From positions 1 through 64,000 of the forward strand of contig JABCSY010000006.1 in the NCBI GenBank assembly GCA_018238625.1: 64,000 nt of DNA, given 5' to 3'. This DNA is from Promethearchaeota archaeon. Its GTDB lineage: Archaea; Asgardarchaeota; Lokiarchaeia; Sigyniarchaeales; SOKP01. Of this stretch, positions 36,105-45,479 are shown piece after piece. The position numbers and the translations under genes were made by a program. The notes under the pieces are model-generated. The model worked only from the letters and a program-made list of their open reading frames with translations, made no database searches and had not been told where the DNA came from. The first letter of the stretch is position 1; every line of letters starts with the position of its first letter.

Positions 36105-36536
36105 TTAGGGATTCTTAGGGATAGGATCTATGACTTCAAGTCCGGATATTCTTTTGAAAGCATTATCGTGCGTACAAATCTTTTTAATTCCTTTCTTTTT
36201 TAAAAAAGATAGGATAGTAGCATCTCGGCTTCCTATTCCCAAATGAGTATGATCACATAGTTCAGAAAAGATAGATCCTAAATCTTCAAAGAGTAAATTA
36301 CCAAAATAAAAATCTATCGATGAGAAAATTTCCCATTTCTTTTTTGCAACAGATACACCTAATTTTTTGACTAGATAATGCATCGTTTCAATCATTATAA
36401 CTGTATTTACAGCAATTGTGTAATTATCATAAATCTCATCAAAAAACTTCTTGACATAAGGATGTTCTGGAGTTGTTTGATCAAAAAGATAAACCCAAAA
36501 ATTAGAGTCAATAAAGATTATTCTTTCAGTTTCCAT
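36105..36536 (-). CDS. PIN-domain toxin (VapC-like)
   Basis: A 143-residue PIN nuclease. The four acidic active-site positions are visible: Asp in IFIDSNFW, Glu in MIETMHY, Asp in GSRDATIL and Asp in CTHDNAF. It overlaps the AbrB-type gene upstream by 19 bases, the usual antitoxin-then-toxin order. Such toxins cut RNA and are held in check by their partner. Confidence 0.88.
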   Translation of the reverse strand: METERIIFIDSNFWVYLFDQTTPEHPYVKKFFDEIYDNYTIAVNTVIMIETMHYLVKKLGVSVAKKKWEIFSSIDFYFGNLLFEDLGSIFSELCDHTHLGIGSRDATILSFLKKKGIKKICTHDNAFKRISGLEVIDPIPKNP

Positions 36537-36799
36537 ATTTTTTTAATCGACTCCGGTGTGGGTGTTTCTTCTGAAGGAATTTTTATGCATCCAACAAGTT
36601 CTTTAAAAATAATTTCCTTAGATGGTTTCTTATATAATATTATCTTATCTGAATTTGTGGTAACTGTTAATTTATCACCAGTCTTTATTCCTAATTTCTT
36701 TCTTACTTTAGATGGAAGCGTTAATCTTCCTCTTTCATCAATTTCGATTTTTCCCATATTATTTCCCATATCACTACCCATACCCATTATAATACCCAC
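36518..36799 (-). CDS. AbrB-type antitoxin/DNA-binding protein
   Basis: The swapped-hairpin AbrB domain is clear at residues 15-60 (MGKIEIDERGRLTLPSKVR, then LGIKTGDKLTVTT). The tail would bind and inhibit the PIN toxin. The first 15 codons are odd: GTG followed by ATG-GGT/GGA units (MGIIMGMGSDMGNNMG), so there are five possible in-frame starts. The domain itself begins at the last one (36757). No Shine-Dalgarno site distinguishes them. Confidence 0.85.
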   Translation of the reverse strand: MGIIMGMGSDMGNNMGKIEIDERGRLTLPSKVRKKLGIKTGDKLTVTTNSDKIILYKKPSKEIIFKELVGCIKIPSEETPTPESIKKIWKLKE

Positions 36800-36817
36800 A
36801 AATATTTAAATTTATGC

Positions 36818-37885
36818 TCAAAATTTCCTTTCTAACACAAATTTTAATAGGTTTTCATAAAACTCTAACTCAGAATTCTGAATAACTGGCTTTAATTTTT
36901 CAAGGGCAACTTTCGCTTCTTTATAATAAATATCTGCAAGCTTTTTACTACGATTAATGACATCTGCTTTAAGAAACAATTCTCTTACTTCTTGAACTTC
37001 CTCTTGAGTCATATTAATGCTTTCGAGTAATTCATTGAGTCTGATTTTATCATTATCTTTTAGCGTATTATTGGCCTTTATTAATAAACATGTTTTTTTT
37101 GATTCTCTAATATCTCCGTCTATTGGTTTTCCCGTTGTTGTTTCATCACCAAAGGTTCCTAAAATGTCGTCTATTATCTGGAATATAATTCCTAAGTTTT
37201 TTCCATAAATAGATAAATATGATTTATATTTTTCTTCCACTTTTGCGTAATTAGCACCAATTAATATCGATTTTTCTAGTAATGCTCCCGTTTTAAGAGA
37301 AACCATGTGGATATAATCTTCCATTTTTAGATTTTTCTTGTTTACCATATCAATTTCGATCAAAACACCATTTGCTATTTCTCTAAAAGCATGTTCGTAA
37401 TATTGAATTGCTCTGAGATTTAAGTTATTATCAAAATTGTTAAAAAAAAAAGCTTCTATACCTAGAAAAAATGCGGAATCTCCCCCAATAATACCTATCG
37501 AATTACCATAATCTTCAGCTGCTATTTTTTTAAGCCTATTTTCTAAGTAAAATTGCCTAAATCTATAATGAAACGCGGGTTTTCCTCGTCTAAAATTATC
37601 CTTATCAATAATATCATCGTGGATTAAAGTAGCGTTATGTAGGAATTCGACACCAACGCTTGGGAAGATAATATCGTCGTTTTGTTTTTCACTAAAAGCG
37701 TTATAAGTAGCGATACAAAGTAATGGACGAATTCTTTTTCCTCCCGCTAAGAAATAGTCTCGTAATTCTGAATAATAGGCTTTTAAGAACGAAATCTTTA
37801 CTTCTTTTAATTGTCTATTATAGATTAATGCTATTGCATCGTTTATCTTAGGTTTATAAAAACTCACGTATTCAGTAAATTTCAT
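36818..37885 (-). CDS. Trans-polyprenyl diphosphate synthase (GGPP synthase type)
   Basis: This enzyme elongates DMAPP with IPP to make the chains of archaeal lipids. Motifs: AGGKRIRPLL, the first Asp-rich motif HDDIID and the second IDDILG, plus KTGALLEKS. The residues four and five positions before the first Asp motif are Thr and Ala; in the family, small side chains there allow chains longer than the aromatic residues of short-chain enzymes do. So the product may be C20 or longer. Length 355. Its ATG lies within the end of the reductase gene, overlapping by 14 bases. Confidence 0.92.
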   Translation of the reverse strand: MKFTEYVSFYKPKINDAIALIYNRQLKEVKISFLKAYYSELRDYFLAGGKRIRPLLCIATYNAFSEKQNDDIIFPSVGVEFLHNATLIHDDIIDKDNFRRGKPAFHYRFRQFYLENRLKKIAAEDYGNSIGIIGGDSAFFLGIEAFFFNNFDNNLNLRAIQYYEHAFREIANGVLIEIDMVNKKNLKMEDYIHMVSLKTGALLEKSILIGANYAKVEEKYKSYLSIYGKNLGIIFQIIDDILGTFGDETTTGKPIDGDIRESKKTCLLIKANNTLKDNDKIRLNELLESINMTQEEVQEVRELFLKADVINRSKKLADIYYKEAKVALEKLKPVIQNSELEFYENLLKFVLERKF

Positions 37886-39005
37886 ATAGACTCACTTGAT
37901 CCATTAAATTTTTCATGGCTATTACTGAACTACGATGATTTTCCCACAACGATAAGAATTTCTTCAAATTTTCATCACTTTGAAAAATCTTGTCTCTTAA
38001 AATCCGTTTTGCTTTTAAAACTCTGAGAAATTTATTGTCTAAAATTCCTTCATAAATAGAACCTAATTTATCTAACTTGTCTTTTTCTTCGCATGTTTTA
38101 ATAGCGTCAATAGCAAATTGACCCGACATCATGGCATAGGGTATCCCTTTTCCAGAAATTGGGTCTACGATTCCTCCAGAATCACCTATAGCAAAAACTT
38201 TATCTTCATATAATTTAGATCTTAACCCAACGGGAATTAAATGGGGTTTAAAGATTTCCATTGTTGAATTTTTTAGCGCTAGTTTTACAAATGGAAGCTC
38301 TAGAAATTTTCTAAATTCTTCTCTTGAATTTTTCACTAAATTAATTTGATTACCCCATCCTACTGTAATCCTCTCAGTTTTTGGAAACAACCAAGCGTAA
38401 CCAACACGAATAAGGCTTTCAATACCAAAAAACAAATGAACTGTATCATGTCCAAGAGTTTTATCTATATTGGACTTAGTAGTTTTCATCTCTTGAGTAA
38501 TCGTTAAAATTAAGTCTTCACTTTTGAAAAAAGGCCAATTTAGCAATTTTAAAGTGGGCGAAGTAACGCCATCAGCGGCAATTATGTATTTTGCAGTATA
38601 TTTTTCTCTGTTAGTACTGATATTGTAAAAGGTATCAACTTTTTCAATGTTAATCATAAGCTCTTTCTCTTTTAATAAGGCTCCACTATCAACAGCCATG
38701 TCAGTTAAAAATTTATCAAAAGTGCTTCGCCAAACGACAGCACCTTTACCTTTTTTAGAATAAGTTTCTCCGTCAACATGGTGCAATTCTAAAGATTCAA
38801 TAACCCTACCAATTTTATCTTCTGGGTAGTTTATTTCGTCTATTAGTTCCCATGCCGTAGCTCCTCCACACGCTTTATATCTTCCTTTCTCACCAAGCGT
38901 TTCTTTTTCAAGGATACAGGTTGAATACCCGTTTTCGGAGGCTACTTTAGCTGCAACAGAACCTCCTGGTCCTGCGCCTATGATAATAATATCAAAATTT
39001 TTCAT
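37872..39005 (-). CDS. Geranylgeranyl reductase-family flavoprotein
   Basis: An FAD-dependent reductase that saturates the isoprenoid chains of archaeal lipids or quinones. The N-terminal Rossmann motif is IIIGAGPGGSVAAK. KACGGATAWEL matches the conserved Cys-Gly-Gly region of the family, and VFAIGDSGGIVDPISGKGIPYAM is the second FAD-contact block. 377 residues. It is translated just upstream of, and overlapping, the polyprenyl synthase, so chain synthesis and reduction are co-expressed. Confidence 0.92.
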   Translation of the reverse strand: MKNFDIIIIGAGPGGSVAAKVASENGYSTCILEKETLGEKGRYKACGGATAWELIDEINYPEDKIGRVIESLELHHVDGETYSKKGKGAVVWRSTFDKFLTDMAVDSGALLKEKELMINIEKVDTFYNISTNREKYTAKYIIAADGVTSPTLKLLNWPFFKSEDLILTITQEMKTTKSNIDKTLGHDTVHLFFGIESLIRVGYAWLFPKTERITVGWGNQINLVKNSREEFRKFLELPFVKLALKNSTMEIFKPHLIPVGLRSKLYEDKVFAIGDSGGIVDPISGKGIPYAMMSGQFAIDAIKTCEEKDKLDKLGSIYEGILDNKFLRVLKAKRILRDKIFQSDENLKKFLSLWENHRSSVIAMKNLMDQVSLYEIY

Positions 39006-39174
39006 AAGTTTTTCGACCTTTTATTTTATTTAGAAGTTAGCTAAAAAGTTGATGATACTATAAAAAGAGTATCACATAACCAATATTATTAAAAATAGAT
39101 ATATTTTAAACTGGATTTTAGGATTTTTAAATAATAAAAGTAAATTTTAAATGGCGAAAATTAGATAAATATAT

Positions 39175-39924
39175 ATGAGTTATACTCCATTTGAACTGCG
39201 TGTAATGCCACTCTTTTTTTATTACCTACTGCTTTCTGGGCTAGGGCTCCTACTTACAATAAAAATGTTTTTGAAATGGCGCGAAAGGAAAGTACCTGCT
39301 CCCTTATATTTGACTCTCGTTTTTATTTTTCTAACTACCGCTTTGGTAGGACTTACAATAGGCTTGTCTGAGGCCGTAATTACGGGATTTTATAAAGAAA
39401 TATATAGAATCTCTTTACCATTTGCTTATGGTATGGTTCTTTTTGCAGATTTCTTTTTGTTTCTTTTCGTGAGTCAGATAACAGAAAAAGGAAGAAAGGT
39501 GCTTATCCCGTTATTTATTATAGGGATAGGTGTATTCATTATGCTATTTTTACCTTGGAATTGGTGGGGGGTACCTCCTGAAGACTATGAAGGCTTATTA
39601 AATATTAGAATATACTCAACGTTGAGTCTAATATTATATTCATATGTTATTTACGTTTTAATCGCCATTACATGTCGTAAGGCAATGAAAAAAACAGATG
39701 ACAAGATAACTTCTACAGGCTTAAATTTATTATTTTATTCAATGATCTCTATGATTCTTTTCTTTCTAATGTTTATTGGGGATACTTTAATGATACAACT
39801 ATTCGATCATCCCGGTTACTCTGAGTTTGTTTATGTTGCTTGGATATTTGCTATAATCTTTTATGTTTTATCTTATTTATCGCTGGTTATGCCTAAGTGG
39901 CTTGTTAATCGGATTGAAAAATAA
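39175..39924 (+). CDS. Seven-TM membrane protein of unknown function
   Basis: A 249-residue, strongly hydrophobic protein with about seven membrane segments (near residues 10-30, 42-66, 78-101, 108-125, 140-163, 180-205, 215-240). The loops carry Arg/Lys (KWRERKVPAP, CRKAMKKTDDK). I do not recognise the family. The layout resembles the 7-TM parts of the proteins at 55-57 kb, but without a C-terminal domain. The ATG has no clear ribosome site; the transcript may be leaderless. Confidence 0.7.
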   Translation: MSYTPFELRVMPLFFYYLLLSGLGLLLTIKMFLKWRERKVPAPLYLTLVFIFLTTALVGLTIGLSEAVITGFYKEIYRISLPFAYGMVLFADFFLFLFVSQITEKGRKVLIPLFIIGIGVFIMLFLPWNWWGVPPEDYEGLLNIRIYSTLSLILYSYVIYVLIAITCRKAMKKTDDKITSTGLNLLFYSMISMILFFLMFIGDTLMIQLFDHPGYSEFVYVAWIFAIIFYVLSYLSLVMPKWLVNRIEK

Positions 39925-39958
39925 AATACAAAAATAATTTTTTTTTATTTAATTTTAT

Positions 39959-42781
39959 TTAATAGTTATTCTCAAGCTCAAGTTTTATCGTTACTATTAT
40001 GTGCGGTTCCAAAGTTAAATCAAGATGATTCCCTTTACTTGAATCAATTTTTGCCTTAATGTCGTTTTCTGGCTTTTCTTCCAAAAAGTTTACAATATCC
40101 GCACTTTTGATGGAAGTTTTTTCGTGTAATGTTAACCTAGCTTTTTGAGTGGTTGGAGTGATGTTGTAGACTCTAACAACTAAAAACTCTCCTTCCTCCG
40201 ATTTCTTCAAAGCGCTAAGCATCACATTCCTGTTATCGATTTCAAGAAAGCTTAATTCAGCGGGTAAATAAGGTTTTAACGGTTGAGTAGGTGCTGGTTT
40301 AAAATATGAGATGATTCCAACAGGTGCTAGGATAACTTTATTCGAAGCTCTCATTGATGTTCTAACTATTGAGGGAACCACCACCTCAAAAGGGTTGTTA
40401 AATTCTTTACTTTTTATGTGAACGCTCGAATCTAACCAATTAGACTTGTTTCCTTCGACGACGAGAGAAAGTTCGAAAGTATGCTTGCCAAGACATTGAG
40501 CTTCTGGAGTATTTAGGTCTGGACCGGCGTTACTCCTTCTCGAGGCAAAATCGCCTCTTGAAAGCCATTCAATACACCGCAGTAATGTAATAGCCAGCGA
40601 AATAGTTCCATCTTTGTTTATAACTGCTTCGTATTCGGGTAATCCTTTGTTTATAACCGAAAAAGTTCTTGATGCATCGTTAACAGACACAAAGTCTTTC
40701 TGATGGTTAGTAGGTAAAGGCTGTTGGGCCCACCCTTCAGACTCTGGCATCTCAACATCTCGCGAAATGACGTAAAAATGACCGTCGGATTCTACTTTTT
40801 TAGATTTAATATTTGAAGGAAAAATTACTCGTATTCGATGGTCTTTACTATTGTTTTCTAATTCAATCTTAAAATCAATTCGTTTAATGTCTTTATATAC
40901 CGTTATATAGATATCAATTAAGTTTGAAATTAGATATTCGTCTCTACTATATCTATCATCGGTTAAAGAATTAGGCAAATTGATGTTTGCTCGTATTTTT
41001 ATCGTTTTTTGGGTTGCCCCGTCTAAAAACGGTGTTATTTCTAGAACATTCAGATCTTCTGAGGTGAATTTTAGATCAGTTTGATTATCATATGGTCCAG
41101 AAAAGTCATATTCGTCCCCCCAATCTCCTACATCTTCAAAATAACAAATATTTTCGTACAAAGTTTTGCTTTCCTTATCTAAAACATCGATTTTTCCTTT
41201 AAAACTTATGTCGATTTTGAAAAACTGATTTTCTAAGCTATTTATACCTAACTTCAATTGTTCGCTCTTTACTACAGATTCTTCTGGTTTTTCTCCTGGT
41301 ACGATATAATAACACCTGTATCCACAAGCAGGAACCTCGGCTAAGAACGAACAATAATAACTAATCGAACCAATAATTCGATATCTTGGTTCTTCGTTGA
41401 TTTGAACGTATTGGTATGAGATCTCGTTACCTTCAGAGTCGAGAATTTTGAAAGCGTCTGGATTTTTAAATCCAGCTTTTTTAGTCATAGATATAATGTT
41501 AATATTTGCGATATCTTTTCGTTTCCAAGGAAGAGGATTAAATACTACGATCGGAATTTTATTCTCGTCTTCCTCAACTGTGATCAAATCGTATAGATAC
41601 AATAATGAATTTTTAAACACTTCAACACCGATTTGCTCCGCCCAATCAAACCTAGTTTTCATTTCTCTATGAACTTGATCAATAGAACAGCCACATATGC
41701 TATCGTGGGGGTGGTTTTTAATAAGCCATTTTAAACCTGTGAGCATATAAGCTTGAGGGTAATTAAAATTTTTATATTTATCGAGAGACCATATAATTGT
41801 TGATAAGGGTTCTGTATATTTTTCGTACAGATATTCAATTGCTGTGTTTCTCTGTTTGATCCACATGCGAGCTGAAAATACTCCTGAAAGTAGATGAGCG
41901 TACTTTCCCCCTCTTAATTCGCCTTTGAACTGTTTTAACTCTGGATTACAGCCTAATACTTTATCGATGTAATATTCAAAATCGTTTTGTTCTAAAAGTT
42001 TCTCGGGATACATTTCGTTCCATTGTCTGACTATTTCAGGAATTTCCGATCGAGCTTCATGATGATCTGAACCGCTATTCAGAAGAACATAAGGTGTAGC
42101 TGTGAATTTTTCGAACTTGGAAACAACCCTTTTTATCTTATGAAGCGCTAGTTTATATTTTCCACTTTTTTTTGATAAATTAAGATCAGCAACCGAACCG
42201 TAGCTCTGCTTTAAAAATATTCCTAAAATAGAGCTAGAATCTCCGGGGGAATTCCAAATAAATTCAATGTTCAAGTTGTTTTCTTCGAATTCGTTACCAA
42301 ACCCTCGCCAGAATAAAATCGAAGGGATTTCAAATCCTTGAAGTATTTGAGGTAATTGAGCAATGTGGCCAAATGGATCAGGGATATAGCCTGCCTTCAT
42401 AACCCTTCCAAATCTTTTAGCAACTTTATGTCCAATTATTAAGTTCCTAATTAGAGATTCGCCACTTACCAAAAACTCATCTGGTAAAATATACATAGGG
42501 CCAATCGAAAGCCGCCTTTCTTTTACGTATTTTTTTATCTCATCTTCAAATTCAGGTCGAACTTCAAGATAGTCTTCTATCGGAATCGTTTGTCCGTCAA
42601 GAGTGAAGTTTTTATAATTTGGGTCGCTTCTTAGGATATCTAAGAGCTTATCCATCATAAGAACTAGTCTTCCTCTATACTCTTGAAACGGGAGATACCA
42701 ATCATGCTTTATACATCAATTGTATAAAGTTTCACGGTCCCAATGAGTTTCAGGAACTATAATTATGTTATTAGCTTTCAC
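39959..42781 (-). CDS. GH38 alpha-mannosidase, interrupted by a 30-nt intron-like insertion
   Basis: A glycoside hydrolase of family 38 (alpha-mannosidase), about 930 residues when spliced. Exon 1 (42731-42781) starts at GTG and encodes ANNIIIVPETHWDRE; exon 2 (39959-42700) continues WYLPFQEYRGRLV. The join restores HWDREW, the zinc-binding signature at the start of the family. Downstream, FTLDGQTIPIEDYLEVRPE, the nucleophile region AGYIPDPFGH and NHPHDSICGCSIDQVHREM are all conserved. Without splicing, the frame carries a TGA in the insertion and the protein would start at an internal ATG, losing the zinc-binding His and Asp. It would trim mannose from glycans. The C-terminal beta domains are complete. 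Confidence 0.88.
42701..42730 (-). other. Putative 30-nt archaeal (bulge-helix-bulge) intron in the GH38 gene
   Basis: On the coding strand the insertion lies exactly between GAA and TGG of HWDRE|W. It contains a perfect 9-bp stem, CTTTATACA with TGTATAAAG, closed by a 5-nt loop. Exon CGTG pairs with intron CATG in four base pairs (one G-U). The bulge AA|A lies on the 5' strand and AT|T on the 3' strand, each three bases and on opposite sides of the 4-bp helix. Cutting after the second base of each bulge removes exactly these 30 bases and restores the motif. The insertion is a multiple of three but contains an in-frame TGA. The outer exon helix is weak. Confidence 0.85.
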
Positions 42782-42900
42782 TTTAATTACTTGATTTTAT
42801 AATTTAATAATAATAATTGGAATTAATTTTACTTAATATTACATATCTTTTTGAAAATATTAAGATAAAAGAAGAAAAAAAATCAGATTTTCTTTTGTAA

Positions 42901-43761
42901 TTATCTCATTGAAGATTCTTTACTATCTATCTTTAAAGGATTTGTTAAAGGTTCAGTAATTCCAATTTTTTTTGCTATTTTTTGTATGTATCTCTTTCTA
43001 TGTTTTGCTGTGATATCTAATATAACAAATGCTGGAACAGCCATGACAATTAATAAAAAAGGTAATAATGGAATTAGAAAAACACCCGGATTAATGTCAA
43101 CAACTGCCAATGTATCAATTGTAAACTTCGCATAAATAAAAACAATAGAAATTCCTGCATATCCTTTTAGGATGTAATTATACCAACCTCCCACGCTCCG
43201 TACTTCTATAGGGTCTCGTATCCCGTTTACTTTTTCTTTATTTGTAAAGACAATCCCTCCATCAAGTAAAAACCAAATTGGTGAAAAAAGACCCATGGAT
43301 ATTCCAAACATTAAAGGAAGAATTGTCACAAGCGTCACCAAGGGAATTTTTAATTTGTCACTTACCTCTACTACATAAGTTGGAGATAATATTATATTTT
43401 GAACCCATTCAAACTGTGAAAACATTAGCGCAAAATTTATCGCCATGAGTGTTGGCCAAATTGCTTTAAAACCAATCTTTACTTTAAATGGCTCAGGTCG
43501 GTCTTGGATTCCATATTTCATCCTAATTCCTAAAGTATATTTATGAACAATTAGAAAAATAGGACCTAAGATATATCCTATAAAAATACTTCCAATGATC
43601 CCCGCAATTGCTGACATCCAAAATATGTAATACATTTGAAAGCCTAAATGATCTGGTAATAATTGAGTATACCCTGGAGAATCAACGAAAATTGTAAGCG
43701 CAAGAACTCCTAGCACGACTGAGAAAACAATTAGATGCTTTTTATAACTAATTTCTGACAT
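42901..43761 (-). CDS. Multi-pass membrane protein of unknown function
   Basis: A 286-residue protein with about six hydrophobic segments (near 9-27, 45-70, 95-118, 135-165, 195-218, 225-250). A loop with charged residues (RMKYGIQDRPEPFKVK) lies between the second and third. The C-terminus is a Lys/Arg-rich cytoplasmic tail (KHRKRYIQKIAKKIG). I do not recognise the family. It lies between the phosphatase-like gene and the mannosidase on the same strand. Confidence 0.65.
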   Translation of the reverse strand: MSEISYKKHLIVFSVVLGVLALTIFVDSPGYTQLLPDHLGFQMYYIFWMSAIAGIIGSIFIGYILGPIFLIVHKYTLGIRMKYGIQDRPEPFKVKIGFKAIWPTLMAINFALMFSQFEWVQNIILSPTYVVEVSDKLKIPLVTLVTILPLMFGISMGLFSPIWFLLDGGIVFTNKEKVNGIRDPIEVRSVGGWYNYILKGYAGISIVFIYAKFTIDTLAVVDINPGVFLIPLLPFLLIVMAVPAFVILDITAKHRKRYIQKIAKKIGITEPLTNPLKIDSKESSMR

Positions 43762-43872
43762 TTTCTAATCTAGATTTGTTTTAATTTAATTAAATGGAAT
43801 AGGGTTTTAAGGTAAAAAAGGATTACAAATTATTTTGACTATATTGTTAAAAAACTGTTTCATTAGTTAAGA

Positions 43873-45393
43873 TTAATACTTAAAAACAGATTTTCCAACA
43901 ACGCTGAAATGTGGTTTTTCGCCTAATAAATCTAAGAGCGTCGGAACCATATCCGTCGTTTTACAGTACGATAACTCCGTTGAGGGGATGTTTGGAGACC
44001 CTCCTATGATGAATGGCACAGTCATCGACTTTTTAAGTCCTATATCGTGAGTATATGGAGAATAAGGTTTAGATTCCCCATGTTCATAACCAAATCCATA
44101 TTCGCCAATCGTGGATATCATAATATCGCAAGAACGCGGATTTTTAAAATATCGAGGGATTTGATCTACTATCATCGGAAAATCAATTTTATTCGTTCCT
44201 TCTAACCACTCATCAATATTGTGAGCTTTATTATCTAAAAGCGCAGCGGATTCCTCGTAAGCTTCGTATTTGTATAAATCGCTTTCATCAACGATATATT
44301 TTGTTCGTTGATTTTTTCCATGACCCTCATATTCAATAATGTTTTTTGAAATTTTTCCTGATTTCTCGTTTAGATGTTCCACATATATTCTCCCTTTGTC
44401 AGGTGTGTTATCGTCGTCGCGGTAATACATCAATTTCACGCCCGGAATCTTCCATAAAGTTTCAAATAAATTCAATTTAGTCTTTCCTAAACCGCTTGGA
44501 ACAAATTCTTTTAATTGGTTAGTAGTCGGATGATGATGCCAATCTTTCCCTGGAAAGTTGAAAAATCCAACTGAACCAAAGCTAACGTCAAAATCACCAA
44601 TTCCTTTTCTAGGTAAGTATTGCATTAAACCCAATTCTTTAAAATAAGGTTCAACGTCATACAATTTTTCAGTTTTATAGTTTCCATGATCTGAAATAAT
44701 TCCAATCGCAGTTGAATCAAAATACCCTTTTTCCTTTAACATTTTAATTATTAGGCCAATAGATTCATCGCATTTAATAATTTCATTAATGTATTGTGGA
44801 TGAGAAAACCCTTTTTTATGCATAAGGTCGTCTGTTTTGGGGATATAAGCAACGCTTACTTTAGGTACTTCTTTGTTTGAAAAGATTTTTTTAGGATCTT
44901 TATATATCTCTTCAACCCCCTTTAATATCGATTGAGTGGTGTATTCTACTGGGGGAATTAATACCGATCCTCGATTAAAAAGGTTCAACGAGCTTAAAAA
45001 ATTACCTTCTCCTGCTTGTTCAAAAATAGTTCGACAATTTGGTCCTAAATCATTGTTAAATTTTAGGATATGGCTTCCCTTTCCGCCATTTCGGATAATT
45101 GGAAATTTCTTTCCTTCTGATGGCGGGTCTGTTCTGCCAACCCAATGATACATTGGTATACCACTTCCTTCTATAGGATAGTATCCCGAATAGGCTCCAA
45201 GAACTATATTAGTGTAACAAGGATATGTAATACTCGGAAAAGAAGTAGTACAATTTTGGCACGAGATTCCACTCTCAGCAAGTTGAGCTATATTTGGTAG
45301 CTTTCTTTGCTTAATTAAATCAAAAAGGTGGGACGCTCGGACATCATCAATAACGATTAAAATTACTTGATTAACTAAACTATTTCGAGGCAT
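43873..45393 (-). CDS. Alkaline phosphatase superfamily / nucleotide pyrophosphatase-like enzyme
   Basis: A 506-residue member of the type I phosphodiesterase/nucleotide pyrophosphatase group. VILIVIDDVRASH gives the first metal Asp, TTSFPSITYPCYTNI holds the Thr/Ser nucleophile region, KTDDLMHKKGFSH carries metal ligands, and IGIISDHGNYKT is the conserved SDHG block. The end, TDMVPTLLDLLGEKP, is typical. There is no signal peptide, so it acts in the cytoplasm. Substrate unknown; phosphodiesters or phosphonates are usual. The nearby mannosidase hints at sugar metabolism, but weakly. Confidence 0.85.
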   Translation of the reverse strand: MPRNSLVNQVILIVIDDVRASHLFDLIKQRKLPNIAQLAESGISCQNCTTSFPSITYPCYTNIVLGAYSGYYPIEGSGIPMYHWVGRTDPPSEGKKFPIIRNGGKGSHILKFNNDLGPNCRTIFEQAGEGNFLSSLNLFNRGSVLIPPVEYTTQSILKGVEEIYKDPKKIFSNKEVPKVSVAYIPKTDDLMHKKGFSHPQYINEIIKCDESIGLIIKMLKEKGYFDSTAIGIISDHGNYKTEKLYDVEPYFKELGLMQYLPRKGIGDFDVSFGSVGFFNFPGKDWHHHPTTNQLKEFVPSGLGKTKLNLFETLWKIPGVKLMYYRDDDNTPDKGRIYVEHLNEKSGKISKNIIEYEGHGKNQRTKYIVDESDLYKYEAYEESAALLDNKAHNIDEWLEGTNKIDFPMIVDQIPRYFKNPRSCDIMISTIGEYGFGYEHGESKPYSPYTHDIGLKKSMTVPFIIGGSPNIPSTELSYCKTTDMVPTLLDLLGEKPHFSVVGKSVFKY

Positions 45394-45479
45394 AATTAAA
45401 TTAAAAATATTATTTTAGTGGATAAATTCGCAATACATTAAAAAATTTTTTTATCGAACGCGATTACGGTTACTTTTAT

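Noticed and set aside
36378-36809. 143-codon ORF opposite the AbrB and PIN genes
   Set aside because: Antisense shadow of two well-supported genes with no family motif.
39959-42658. GH38 mannosidase starting at the ATG at 42658
   Set aside because: It would lack the zinc ligands of HWDREW, which are present upstream in frame apart from the 30-nt insertion.
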